Source: Legionella sp.
Lineage (GTDB): Bacteria > Pseudomonadota > Gammaproteobacteria > Legionellales > Legionellaceae
Assembly (NCBI GenBank): GCA_004297865.1
Contig: SCSO01000143.1
Location: forward strand, 1-12,731
Direction: 5' to 3'
Length of the DNA stretch: 12,731 nucleotides
Position 1 is the stretch's first letter; each line of letters starts with the position of its first letter. The notes under the pieces were generated by a model, which saw only the letters and a program-made list of their open reading frames with translations, was not told the DNA's origin and searched no databases. Shown here piece by piece: positions 1-6,176 of this stretch. Made by a program: the position numbers and the translations under genes.

Positions 1-696
1 ATTACCGCAATAGCCATAGGTTATGAGCAATTCGAGCAGTTATTAAAGGGTGCACAGGTCATGGACCAACATGTCCAAGAAGCGGATTTCGCGGAAAATA
101 TTCCTGTCCTTTTAGCCTTATTAGGCATTTGGAATAATAATTTTCTTAATATTCATACCTTGCTGGTTTTAGCGTACAGCAAACGCTTAGAATATTTTAT
201 TCCTTATTTGCAACAATTGGATATGGAAAGCAATGGCAAATCCTTAGATAGACAAGGTAAAGCAGTAAATTTTGCCACCGGCCCCATTGTTTGGGGTGGC
301 CTAGGAAATCAAGCACAACATAGCTATCTGCAATTATTAGCCCAGGGAACTCATCGTTGTGCAGGGGAGTTCATTTCTTTAAATACTAATCATGAAGAAA
401 TGATCAATCTCATTTGCGAAGACAAGCTGCGCGTGTTGAGTGAAGGGGTTGAATCGATGAACAATCCTAATGGTTACATTCCAGGAAAAATGCCTATTAA
501 TCATTTGATCTTATCGGAATGCACGCCTTATTCTTTAGGCAGTTTAGTGGCACTCTACGAACATAAAATTTTCATCCAAAGCGTGATTTGGAATATTAAT
601 CCTTTCGATCAGCCCGGAGTTGAAAGTGCTAAACGGCGAAGTTCCGTGTTGGCACAGGCAAGTCAGTTTGCTTTGGATAAGATGTCAATTGCATAA
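1..696 (+). CDS. pgi: Glucose-6-phosphate isomerase, C-terminal part (5' end outside window)
   Basis: Glucose-6-phosphate isomerase interconverts glucose 6-phosphate and fructose 6-phosphate in the cytoplasm (glycolysis and gluconeogenesis). The frame is open from base 1 and gives 231 residues. The ATG at 61 is internal, because the 20 codons before it (ITAIAIGYEQFEQLLKGAQV) continue the family alignment. Visible family features are MESNGK with the catalytic Glu at visible residue 76, the GNQAQH segment with the active-site His at 107, TPYSLGSLVALYEHKIF, and the second PGI signature ending FDQPGVESAK with the catalytic Lys at 211. The C-terminal tail after this Lys is only about 20 residues, shorter than in E. 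coli Pgi. The gene converges on tRNA-Lys, 14 nt beyond its stop codon. I see no clear terminator between them. The identification is firm; only the N-terminal half is missing. Confidence 0.97.
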   Translation: MTAIAIGYEQFEQLLKGAQVMDQHVQEADFAENIPVLLALLGIWNNNFLNIHTLLVLAYSKRLEYFIPYLQQLDMESNGKSLDRQGKAVNFATGPIVWGGLGNQAQHSYLQLLAQGTHRCAGEFISLNTNHEEMINLICEDKLRVLSEGVESMNNPNGYIPGKMPINHLILSECTPYSLGSLVALYEHKIFIQSVIWNINPFDQPGVESAKRRSSVLAQASQFALDKMSIA

Positions 697-710
697 AGAA
701 AGGGTGTGAA

Positions 711-786
711 TGGTGGGCCGTATAAGATTCGAACTTATGACACAGAGGTTAAAAGCCTCCTGCTCTACCACCTGAGCTAACGGCCC
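711..786 (-). tRNA. tRNA-Lys (anticodon UUU), CCA encoded
   Basis: Read on the minus strand this folds as a complete 76-nt tRNA. The acceptor stem pairs GGGCCGT with ACGGCCC. The D stem is GCTC/GAGC, the anticodon stem GGAGG/CCTCT closes the loop CTTTTAA with anticodon TTT, and the T arm ATAAG-TTCGAAT-CTTAT is intact. The discriminator base is A and the 3' CCA is encoded (positions 713-711). It decodes AAA/AAG lysine codons. It has its own promoter at 801-828 and lies tail to tail with pgi. Confidence 0.97.
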
Positions 787-800
787 GCAAATCGCCCGAG

Positions 801-828
801 ATAATACCCTATTATGACATTAATTCAA
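801..828 (-). promoter_or_regulatory. Promoter of tRNA-Lys (sigma70 type)
   Basis: On the minus strand, TTGAAT (828-823) and TATTAT (806-801) are separated by 16 bp. The stretch between the -10 and the mature tRNA 5' end is GC-rich (CTCGGGCG). Such a discriminator is typical of stable-RNA promoters under stringent control. The predicted start lies a few bases upstream of the tRNA, leaving a very short leader. Confidence 0.7.
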
Positions 829-846
829 GCGTTTTTGCTATTAATT

Positions 847-1932
847 TTATTTTTGTTGGATTAACAAATTTAGAATAACGCAAGTACCAAGACCTAATTG
901 ACTTGCAATTTTAAGCTCCGCCCGATGATTTTCCAAAATGGATTGCGCAATAGCCAGCCCCAATCCTAAACCTGCATTGCCCTCGTTATTCTGCGGATTC
1001 ACTCGATAAAAACCTTGAGTCAAGAAGGGGAGATGGTCTGCATCGATACCAATACCGTTATCTTCAACCCGGATTTGCACTTGGGTTTTTGTCGTTTGCT
1101 CAATGTGAAGGGTTATAGTGCCACCGGCATTGGTGTAGGCTAGGCTATTATCCAAAAGATTAGCAATAACCCGTTTAAATAATTGTGGATCCACATAGAT
1201 TAAACTATCGCCTTCCAGAGAGATGCTAATTTTTTTCTCTTCGGCAGCGGGTAAATAATACTCAATGACCGATTGAATTAAAGATTTTGCGGAGATTTCT
1301 TGAGGCTTTAATTGCAATTGCCTACGTTCGCTACGTGCTAAAAATAAAAGATTATCGATAAGTTGGGTTAAATGATGGTATTCATCGAGTTGGTTTTGGA
1401 TAAAAAGTTGATAACCTTCTATGGATTGCGGCTTTGTTAATGTTATTTCTGCAGCATTACGCAAATAATGCAAAGGGTTACGTAACTCATGGGCCATTGC
1501 CGTAGAAAATTGTTTAATATGCGACACCCCTTTTTCTATACGTAATAACATTTCATTACAAGTGGCAGCTAACTCTTGAAGTTCGCGAGGATATTGCGCA
1601 ACCGGTAAGCGTTTATCTAAAGTACGCGCATTGATCATAGTTAATTCTTTAGAAAACTCTTCAATAGGGCGCATGCTTTTCTTTGCTAACCAATAGCTTA
1701 CAATAATCATGATCAAGGCGGACAGCCATATGCCGATGAATAGCTTATTAATACATACCTGGGTTAACCAAGAACTATAGGCTTCATGATTCATTTTGGC
1801 ATGATGAAGCAGACTATGCATGGGTGGATAAACTAAAAGTGTAATCAGAGTAAGAATCAACAAAATGGCGGAAATAAAAATAGCCAGTAAACGATTCGTA
1901 ATAGAGAGTCGCTTAACGAATGTCCAAGACAT
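847..1932 (-). CDS. Sensor histidine kinase, CusS-like, with a minimal His/Met-rich periplasmic loop
   Basis: This is an inner-membrane histidine kinase of 361 residues that should autophosphorylate and pass phosphate to the regulator encoded just upstream. It has TM1 about 15-35, a periplasmic loop of only about 26 residues (36-61), TM2 about 62-84, a HAMP linker about 85-138, and the H box AMAHELRNPL with phospho-acceptor His148. The HATPase domain has the N box (Asn258, Asn262), G1 DNGIGI (291-296) and G2 GLGLGL (321-326). All catalytic motifs are intact. The loop holds Met38, His39, His43, His44, Met47 and His49, plus Cys60 at the membrane edge, which fits metal sensing. CusS-type kinases normally have a much larger sensor domain. 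The ATG lies inside the regulator gene (20-nt overlap) and has a good AGGAG six bases upstream, so the two are translationally coupled. The ligand is inferred, not shown. Confidence 0.9.
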   Translation of the reverse strand: MSWTFVKRLSITNRLLAIFISAILLILTLITLLVYPPMHSLLHHAKMNHEAYSSWLTQVCINKLFIGIWLSALIMIIVSYWLAKKSMRPIEEFSKELTMINARTLDKRLPVAQYPRELQELAATCNEMLLRIEKGVSHIKQFSTAMAHELRNPLHYLRNAAEITLTKPQSIEGYQLFIQNQLDEYHHLTQLIDNLLFLARSERRQLQLKPQEISAKSLIQSVIEYYLPAAEEKKISISLEGDSLIYVDPQLFKRVIANLLDNSLAYTNAGGTITLHIEQTTKTQVQIRVEDNGIGIDADHLPFLTQGFYRVNPQNNEGNAGLGLGLAIAQSILENHRAELKIASQLGLGTCVILNLLIQQK

Positions 1933-2584
1933 AGCCTACTCCTCGAACAGTATGAATTAAAGGAATATCATGCCCTTGATCAATTTTTTCACGTAAACGC
2001 TTGATAGCCACGTCGATGACATTAGTATTGCTATCAAAATGAATGTCCCAAACATGCTCTGCTAGCATAGTGCGCGAGAGCACTTCACCTTGGTGTCTTA
2101 ACATATAAGCTAACAACATGAATTCTTTAGCTGTAAGCGGAATTCTTTTCCCGGCACGCTCTGCGGTATGTTTGGGTAAATTTAGGACTAAATCATTAAT
2201 ACTCAAAAGAGTAGGGTTTTCATAAGGCCGACAACGCAATAAGGTTTTTACTCGAGCGAGAAGCTCACTAAAAGAAAAAGGCTTTATAAGATAATCATGA
2301 GCGCCCATTTCCAGGCCTTTAACGCGACTTTCGACGCTATCGCAAGCAGAAAGCATTAAAACCGGTAGTTGTGGTTTTAATTCCCGAATCTTCTCCAACA
2401 CTGTCCAGCCATCCATTATAGGCAGCATGACGTCTAAAATGACGGCATCGTAAGGGTATTCGCTAATATGGTAAAGCGCCTCGGCGCCATCATAAACGGC
2501 ATCGGCCTGAAATTGGTATTCACGGAAGCCTTTACAAATGAAGTCTGCGGTGCGTTTTTGATCTTCGACTATTAATAAGCGCAT
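1913..2584 (-). CDS. OmpR/PhoB-family response regulator, CusR/CopR-like
   Basis: This is a cytoplasmic DNA-binding response regulator of 223 residues. The receiver domain (1 to about 115) has the acidic pocket Glu7/Asp8, phospho-acceptor Asp51 in ILDVMLP, Ser79 and Lys101. The C-terminal winged-helix domain (about 125-223) contains LTAKEFMLL, VLSRTMLAEHVWD, and the recognition-helix region SNTNVIDVAIKRLREKID. The last of these closely resembles the CusR/CopR heavy-metal branch of the family. It is first in an operon with the histidine kinase. Its promoter region carries a palindrome close to the known CusR box, so autoregulation is likely. No copper or silver efflux gene lies next to it, so the regulon is unknown. 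Family assignment is firm; metal specificity is inference. Confidence 0.92.
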   Translation of the reverse strand: MRLLIVEDQKRTADFICKGFREYQFQADAVYDGAEALYHISEYPYDAVILDVMLPIMDGWTVLEKIRELKPQLPVLMLSACDSVESRVKGLEMGAHDYLIKPFSFSELLARVKTLLRCRPYENPTLLSINDLVLNLPKHTAERAGKRIPLTAKEFMLLAYMLRHQGEVLSRTMLAEHVWDIHFDSNTNVIDVAIKRLREKIDQGHDIPLIHTVRGVGYVLDIR

Positions 2585-2611
2585 AAGCCATTTCTGTTTA
2601 AAATATACCCA

Positions 2612-2640
2612 ATTATACCTGATTTTCTGTAAATAAAGAA
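2612..2640 (-). promoter_or_regulatory. Promoter of the response regulator-kinase operon
   Basis: On the minus strand there is a perfect TATAAT (2617-2612), 27 bp from the start codon. At 17-bp spacing the -35 position reads TTCTTT (2640-2635), a poor match. A perfect -10 with a weak -35 suggests dependence on an activator. A palindrome and direct repeats lie immediately upstream, where an OmpR-type regulator would bind. Confidence 0.55.
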
Positions 2641-2649
2641 GTAAATATG

Positions 2650-2665
2650 ATTACAATTTTGTCAT
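2650..2665. promoter_or_regulatory. CusR-box-like palindrome, likely operator of the two-component system
   Basis: The sequence ATTACAA-TT-TTGTCAT is an inverted repeat with one mismatched pair. Known CusR/CopR-type boxes have the form ATGACAA-NN-TTGTCAT. The right half here is identical to that form and the left half differs at one base. It lies about 30 bp upstream of the TATAAT of the regulator operon, a typical activator position, and between two divergent genes. Binding by the encoded regulator is inferred. Confidence 0.55.
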
Positions 2666-2704
2666 TTAGCGGTCATCGTTTAGTCAGAGTCAAAGTCTTA
2701 TCAT
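2661..2704 (+). promoter_or_regulatory. Phased GTCA direct repeats upstream of a possible -10 for the divergent gene
   Basis: GTCAT (2661), GTCAT (2672) and GTCAG (2683) recur every 11 bp, so they face one side of the helix. A further GTCA follows at 2689. OmpR-family regulators commonly bind such tandem half-sites. TATCAT at 2699-2704 matches the -10 consensus at five of six bases and lacks a good -35 (TCGTTT at 17 bp). A start near 2711 would leave about a 24-nt leader to the ATG at 2735. The repeats are directly visible; the promoter is a weak prediction. Confidence 0.35.
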
Positions 2705-2734
2705 GGTTCAATGTTTACCTTATTTGAGCTTAAT

Positions 2735-3694
2735 ATGTCCAATTATCCATCGGAATTTGCCCAATCGCTAACTTTTTTCAACCAAAAAATCACTGCTGTG
2801 AATGGTCAACGCTTACATCTCAATAGGAATAAGGGCTTAGCTAAATTTATAGCACAGGGTCATCCCTTGGTACGTAATATTGCTCCCATTGATAAAGGGA
2901 TGGGGTATTTGAGCTTTTCTTTGTATTTTGCACGAATGACCTTTAATTTAGGATTGCTTGCGGAGTTACTCACCGATTCAGCAAAGCCGGATACGGAAAA
3001 GACCCTACAGCAAATCTATTACGAACTAGCCAATGATTTACTATGGTTTTCGGTCAATTTGAGTCAATTTTATTGGTTAAGCTTTGCCAACTCTCAAGCT
3101 GCAGGGATGTTAGGCCTACAATTCGAAACCATAGGTAATGCTATTGATCTAATCGTGTTGATAGTGCGATTTGTTGAAAGTAACCATGATTATGAACACA
3201 AAATGGCTCAAGCAGACGCTAAAGAGCGGGCTCGCATGGAAATTGAATGGGAACATAAAAAATGGAATTTTATTCGAGGATTACTGACTCTGATCTTAGT
3301 AGTAAGTGTGTTTGCCCAATATTCTTTTGCCATTTTAACCATTCCCATAGCACCCACATTGTCAGTGGTGGTATTAATTAGTGCTTTGATTAGGCTTTGG
3401 CTGGATTTTCAAAAAGATAGCGCTTTATTAATGCAAGAAGCGGAGATGAGTATAACCAAACGTTTACTAGCTGAACAAAGGCAGACCTTGGCTCGTTGGG
3501 ATGATTTAAACCAAATGGTATTAAACCATGTTTATGCGCCTTTAGGCTTATTTCTTCTAATAACCAGCCCTGCACCAATTATCCTTTGTGCTTATTTAGG
3601 CATGATCTTACTGTATGGCGCCTCAAGCTATCTCATAAGCTCAAATCAATCCTTATTAGCTGAAGAGGAAAGTAGATTATTATCATTGAAATAA
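2735..3694 (+). CDS. Multi-pass membrane protein of unknown function
   Basis: I do not recognise this protein. From the ATG at 2735 it is 319 residues. An in-frame ATG at 2711 would add eight (MFTLFELN) but has no ribosome site and falls at the predicted transcription start, whereas 2735 has GAG six bases upstream. In numbering from 2711, hydrophobic stretches lie at about 65-87, 105-127, 132-155, 187-231 (probably two passes) and 275-308. A charged, coiled-coil-like segment at 156-185 (KMAQADAKERARMEIEWEHK) and another at 233-270 separate them. The C-terminus has an acidic cluster (LLAEEESRLL). There is no signal peptide and no enzymatic motif. It diverges from the two-component operon and shares a site-rich intergenic region with it, so control by that regulator is plausible. 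It could be an orphan membrane protein of this lineage or a membrane-targeted effector; the sequence does not decide. Confidence 0.8.
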   Translation: MSNYPSEFAQSLTFFNQKITAVNGQRLHLNRNKGLAKFIAQGHPLVRNIAPIDKGMGYLSFSLYFARMTFNLGLLAELLTDSAKPDTEKTLQQIYYELANDLLWFSVNLSQFYWLSFANSQAAGMLGLQFETIGNAIDLIVLIVRFVESNHDYEHKMAQADAKERARMEIEWEHKKWNFIRGLLTLILVVSVFAQYSFAILTIPIAPTLSVVVLISALIRLWLDFQKDSALLMQEAEMSITKRLLAEQRQTLARWDDLNQMVLNHVYAPLGLFLLITSPAPIILCAYLGMILLYGASSYLISSNQSLLAEEESRLLSLK

Positions 3695-3743
3695 ACTGTA
3701 AATTCATTAAGATATGCTTAAATTTTTCTAATTGAGGTTGTTT

Positions 3744-4097
3744 ATGAAAGGAAATAACTCACAAACTTCGCATGCTGGAAAGCACCTGCGACCTAAACAC
3801 GCGCAATCAAGAACCCTGCAACCTAAATATACTCCTGATGAGAAATGGTTAAGAAAGCAAAATAATATTGTACCCATGGAGGAGCAAATTTTCCGAAGAG
3901 ATGCGAATGCTAAAAAGGAGAAAGCTTTAGTTGATTTTTTGTTTGCTCTTCTGGTTGGTCATAGGCAACCGCAACTATTATTGCTTTTATTGTGCCCTTC
4001 AGTTGCAGGGAGAAGTTACCGAGGTTTCTTTGACAATGATATTAGGGCTGTGGCTGGCGTAAAGGATCAAAAAAGTTCGACAATGGCAATGCCTTAG
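3744..4097 (+). CDS. Small hypothetical protein, possibly frameshifted after about residue 70
   Basis: The product is not recognised. The ATG at 3744 has GAGG six bases upstream, a good ribosome site; a TTG at 3732 in the same frame is a poorer start. The product is 117 residues. The first 60-70 look like ordinary coding sequence: basic and hydrophilic with a TPDEKWLRKQNN segment, then a hydrophobic turn (ALVDFLFALLVG). Downstream the character changes to QLLLLLLC and then a stretch with no evident pattern. Other frames there read ATATIIAFIV (about 3967-3996) and later LQGEVTEVSLTMILGLWLA followed by a stop (about 4002-4061). Both look like membrane-protein sequence. The simplest reading is a small membrane protein with one or two frameshifts, or a sequencing error. 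It could instead be a genuine short protein. It follows the membrane protein gene by 49 nt on the same strand and may be cotranscribed. Confidence 0.5.
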   Translation: MKGNNSQTSHAGKHLRPKHAQSRTLQPKYTPDEKWLRKQNNIVPMEEQIFRRDANAKKEKALVDFLFALLVGHRQPQLLLLLLCPSVAGRSYRGFFDNDIRAVAGVKDQKSSTMAMP

Positions 4098-4121
4098 ATG
4101 GGCGTTGAGCCATATAGCCAT

Positions 4122-4197
4122 GTAGGTTGGGTCGAGACCCAACAAGACCATCTCATATTCACTCAAGAATTTTATGTTGGGTCACGACCCAACCAAC
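4122..4197 (+). repeat. 76-bp inverted-repeat element, copy 1
   Basis: Each end is a self-palindrome: GTTGGGTC-GA-GACCCAAC at 4126-4143 and GTTGGGTC-AC-GACCCAAC at 4176-4193. The whole unit is also roughly symmetrical, beginning GTAGG and ending CCAAC. By hand alignment, the reverse complement of the copy at 6078-6153 matches it at about 64 of 76 positions without gaps, including the central 32 bp. This marks a dispersed REP- or MITE-like family rather than a chance palindrome. It lies in the gap before the metalloprotease promoter and may also end transcription from upstream, although there is no U-run. Confidence 0.75.
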
Positions 4198-4229
4198 TTT
4201 TTCCTCCGGAGTTACTTTATTGTTTAATA

Positions 4230-4259
4230 TTGACCCACACTGGGTAATCCTCTTATAAT
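4230..4259 (+). promoter_or_regulatory. Promoter of the metalloprotease gene
   Basis: TTGACC (4230-4235) and a perfect TATAAT (4254-4259) are 18 bp apart. Transcription would start near 4266, leaving a leader of about 88 nt before the ATG at 4354. The leader begins with a small hairpin (TGGTT/AACCA, near 4267-4281) that has no U-run. This is the best sigma70-type promoter in the window. Confidence 0.7.
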
Positions 4260-4353
4260 CCGACAAATTGGTTTTCAAACCATTTAAGGAATCGCTCTTC
4301 CTGAGCCCTATGGACAGACAATATTGTACGTTCACAAACTTAAGAAGAGACAA

Positions 4354-5991
4354 ATGAAGACTAAATTGAGTCAACTAAGCCTAGCTGCTACCCTTTGTGT
4401 TATGGCTATGCCGGTTTTTGCTGCCCAACCTATCGATCTGAGCAAGCACAAGCTCAGTTATTTAAATTCCATTCTTCCTAAAAACGCTGCCTTAAGCAGT
4501 TCTACCAAAGGCGCAACGATTAAAGAAATCAATGAAGAAATTGATTTTAATCAAACTAAACATATTCGCATCCAACAACAATATTCCGGATACCGCGTTT
4601 TAGGAGCTGACGCCGTCGTTCATACCCCACAGGGAGAAAATAAGAAACTGCGCACGATGTTGAAATCTGCTGACACGAAAACATCTATGAACGGCACCTT
4701 TTATCAAGGTTTAGAGCAAGACTTAAATAAACCACCTAAAGAAATCTTTACTGCAGCGCAAGCAGAAAAAGCCTTCGCAGCAGCTATAGAAGATTTTGAG
4801 ACTAAAAATGACACTCGCGTGGAAGTGGAAGATAAATTCACGGAACTTTTAGTCCATATTGACCAACAAAATAAAGCCCACTGGGCTTTCCAAGTAGAGG
4901 CTAGCGTACGTATAAACGGCCGTTTAGCTAATCCTACTTATCTAGTAGATGCGGTAAACTTCCATATTTATAAAAGTTGGAACAATCTTAAAACCTCCGC
5001 CATTGAGCATGTGCAAGCTGGTGGTCTAGGTGGTAATTTGCGTACTCCCTTGGTTTATGATGGTAGTAAAGGACAGCTATCTGGTTTCCCTGTAGAACGG
5101 GATCCGAGTACTAAACAGTGTTTTATGCGTAATTCATTTATCAATATCATCGATGCTCGCAATAGGCAAACACCGCAATTTACCTGTGAAGAAGCAACTC
5201 CTGAACATAATAATTTGTATTGGTCGGGTGATTTTGACCAAATCAACGGTGGATATTCACCTAATAATGACGTGATGTTCTCAGCTAAAGTTATAAATGA
5301 AATGTACGAAAATTGGTACCAAATTCCTTTATTAGCGAAAAATGGTAAACCCATGATGATTAAAGCGGAAACTCATGATCCTATGGGTGAGAATGCGGGC
5401 TGGAGTGAAAGAAAAGAAACGATGTATTTTGGAGATGGCAGCGAGGATTGGTTTCCAGTGACTACTTTGGGAATTACTGCCCATGAATTAGGACATGGAT
5501 TTACATCGCAACATTCTCATCTTGCGTATGAAGGTCAATCCGGTGGTATCGATGAAGCCTTTTCCGACATGGCTCATGCAGCGGTGATCTTTTATACCAC
5601 CGGTCAATTGGAAACCAAAATAGGTTCAGATGTTTATAAAACCGAGGGCAATGCGCTTCGTTATATGGATGAACCTAAAAAGGATTGTACTTCTCCATCC
5701 TTTCCATGTTCTATCGATAATGCTAACGACTATCACTATGGCCTAGATGTGCATCACAGTAGCGGCGTATACAACCGTGCTTTTTATCTTTTAGCTAGCA
5801 CAGAAGGTTGGGATGTAAAAAAAGCCTTTGATGTGATGGTGCAAGCGAATCGTTTTTATTGGACCGAATACACTGATTTTGAAGCCGGAGCTTGTGGTGT
5901 TTTGCAAGCAGCTAAAGATTATCATTATGATCAAAAAGCGGTGAGCAATGCCTTCAATCAAGTAGGCGTGGAAACGAGTTCATGTAATTAA
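4354..5991 (+). CDS. Secreted M4 zinc metalloprotease (ProA/LasB/thermolysin family)
   Basis: This is a secreted zinc endopeptidase made as a preproenzyme of 545 residues, close to the length of Legionella ProA and Pseudomonas LasB precursors. A signal peptide (1 to about 23, ending PVFA-AQ) should direct it through Sec and then, as in those homologues, type II secretion. An FTP/PepSY propeptide region covers about 30-210 and the M4 catalytic domain about 228-545. Zinc site: HELGH (His377, Glu378, His381) and the third ligand Glu401 in GGIDEAFSD. DVHHSSG carries the expected transition-state His (467 by alignment with thermolysin). MYFGDG (357-362) is also a family motif. Cysteine pairs at 256/278 and 445/452 could form disulphides. 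The ATG at 4354 has AAGAAGAGA just upstream; a TTG at 4324 in frame would spoil the signal peptide. Two inverted 76-bp repeats flank the gene, and a terminator follows. proA is the likely orthologue name in Legionella, but orthology is not proven here. Confidence 0.94.
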   Translation: MKTKLSQLSLAATLCVMAMPVFAAQPIDLSKHKLSYLNSILPKNAALSSSTKGATIKEINEEIDFNQTKHIRIQQQYSGYRVLGADAVVHTPQGENKKLRTMLKSADTKTSMNGTFYQGLEQDLNKPPKEIFTAAQAEKAFAAAIEDFETKNDTRVEVEDKFTELLVHIDQQNKAHWAFQVEASVRINGRLANPTYLVDAVNFHIYKSWNNLKTSAIEHVQAGGLGGNLRTPLVYDGSKGQLSGFPVERDPSTKQCFMRNSFINIIDARNRQTPQFTCEEATPEHNNLYWSGDFDQINGGYSPNNDVMFSAKVINEMYENWYQIPLLAKNGKPMMIKAETHDPMGENAGWSERKETMYFGDGSEDWFPVTTLGITAHELGHGFTSQHSHLAYEGQSGGIDEAFSDMAHAAVIFYTTGQLETKIGSDVYKTEGNALRYMDEPKKDCTSPSFPCSIDNANDYHYGLDVHHSSGVYNRAFYLLASTEGWDVKKAFDVMVQANRFYWTEYTDFEAGACGVLQAAKDYHYDQKAVSNAFNQVGVETSSCN

Positions 5992-5993
5992 AT

Positions 5994-6013
5994 ACCCTTG
6001 AAGGAAGGGTTTT
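5994..6013 (+). terminator. Rho-independent terminator of the metalloprotease gene
   Basis: A six-pair stem ACCCTT/AAGGGT closes the loop GAAGG and is followed by three more T residues. It begins three bases after the stop codon. The stem is short, so strength is uncertain, but position and shape fit. Confidence 0.5.
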
Positions 6014-6014
6014 C

Positions 6015-6068
6015 GTGAACGTGCCCGGTATTGTGCAATATTCAAAGACGGGCACGCTCACGGGCACG
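6015..6068. repeat. Large stem-loop with a repeated CGGGCACG arm
   Basis: CGTGCCCG (6020-6027) pairs perfectly with CGGGCACG (6049-6056). The stem extends outward by GTGA/TCAC around single mismatched bases. The loop contains a smaller palindrome, TATTGTGCAATA (6029-6040). A second CGGGCACG follows at 6061-6068 and could pair with the same left arm. No U-run follows on either strand, so this is not a classic terminator. It sits in the gap between two converging genes. Confidence 0.6.
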
Positions 6069-6077
6069 AAAAAATTC

Positions 6078-6153
6078 GTAGGTTGGGTCATGACCCAACA
6101 TAAAGATCTTGTGAGAAGGTGAAATGGTTATGTTGGGTCGCGACCCAACCTAC
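6078..6153 (-). repeat. 76-bp inverted-repeat element, copy 2 (opposite orientation)
   Basis: The length and architecture equal those of the copy at 4122-4197: palindromes GTTGGGTC-AT-GACCCAAC (6082-6099) and GTTGGGTC-GC-GACCCAAC (6132-6149), 50 bp apart in both copies. The outer ends GTAGG and CCTAC are exact inverted repeats. The central 32 bp match copy 1 only when reverse-complemented, so the two copies face each other across the protease gene. It ends 23 bp after the stop side of the LRR gene. Confidence 0.75.
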
Positions 6154-6176
6154 AAAAGCTTTACACACCTACCACC

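Noticed and set aside
61..696. ATG at 61 as the start of a short isomerase-like gene
   Set aside because: The frame is open to base 1 and the preceding 20 codons match the family, so the gene is simply cut by the window edge.
711..786. tRNA-Lys as an attachment site of an integrated island covering the variable genes
   Set aside because: No integrase gene is present and I found no repeat of the tRNA 3' end elsewhere in the window.
3707..3728. TTAAG-ATATG-CTTAA followed by ATTTTTC as a terminator of the membrane protein gene
   Set aside because: The stem is five pairs, four of them A-T, so it is too weak to call.
4159..4374. Minus-strand open frame upstream of the metalloprotease
   Set aside because: It runs through the repeat, the promoter and the first codons of the protease gene, and its product has no coding character.
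4126..6149. Repeated GTTGGGTC/GACCCAAC units as a CRISPR array or operator series
   Set aside because: There are only four units in two pairs nearly 2 kb apart, no regular spacers and no cas gene. The homologous 32-bp centres show they belong to one 76-bp element.
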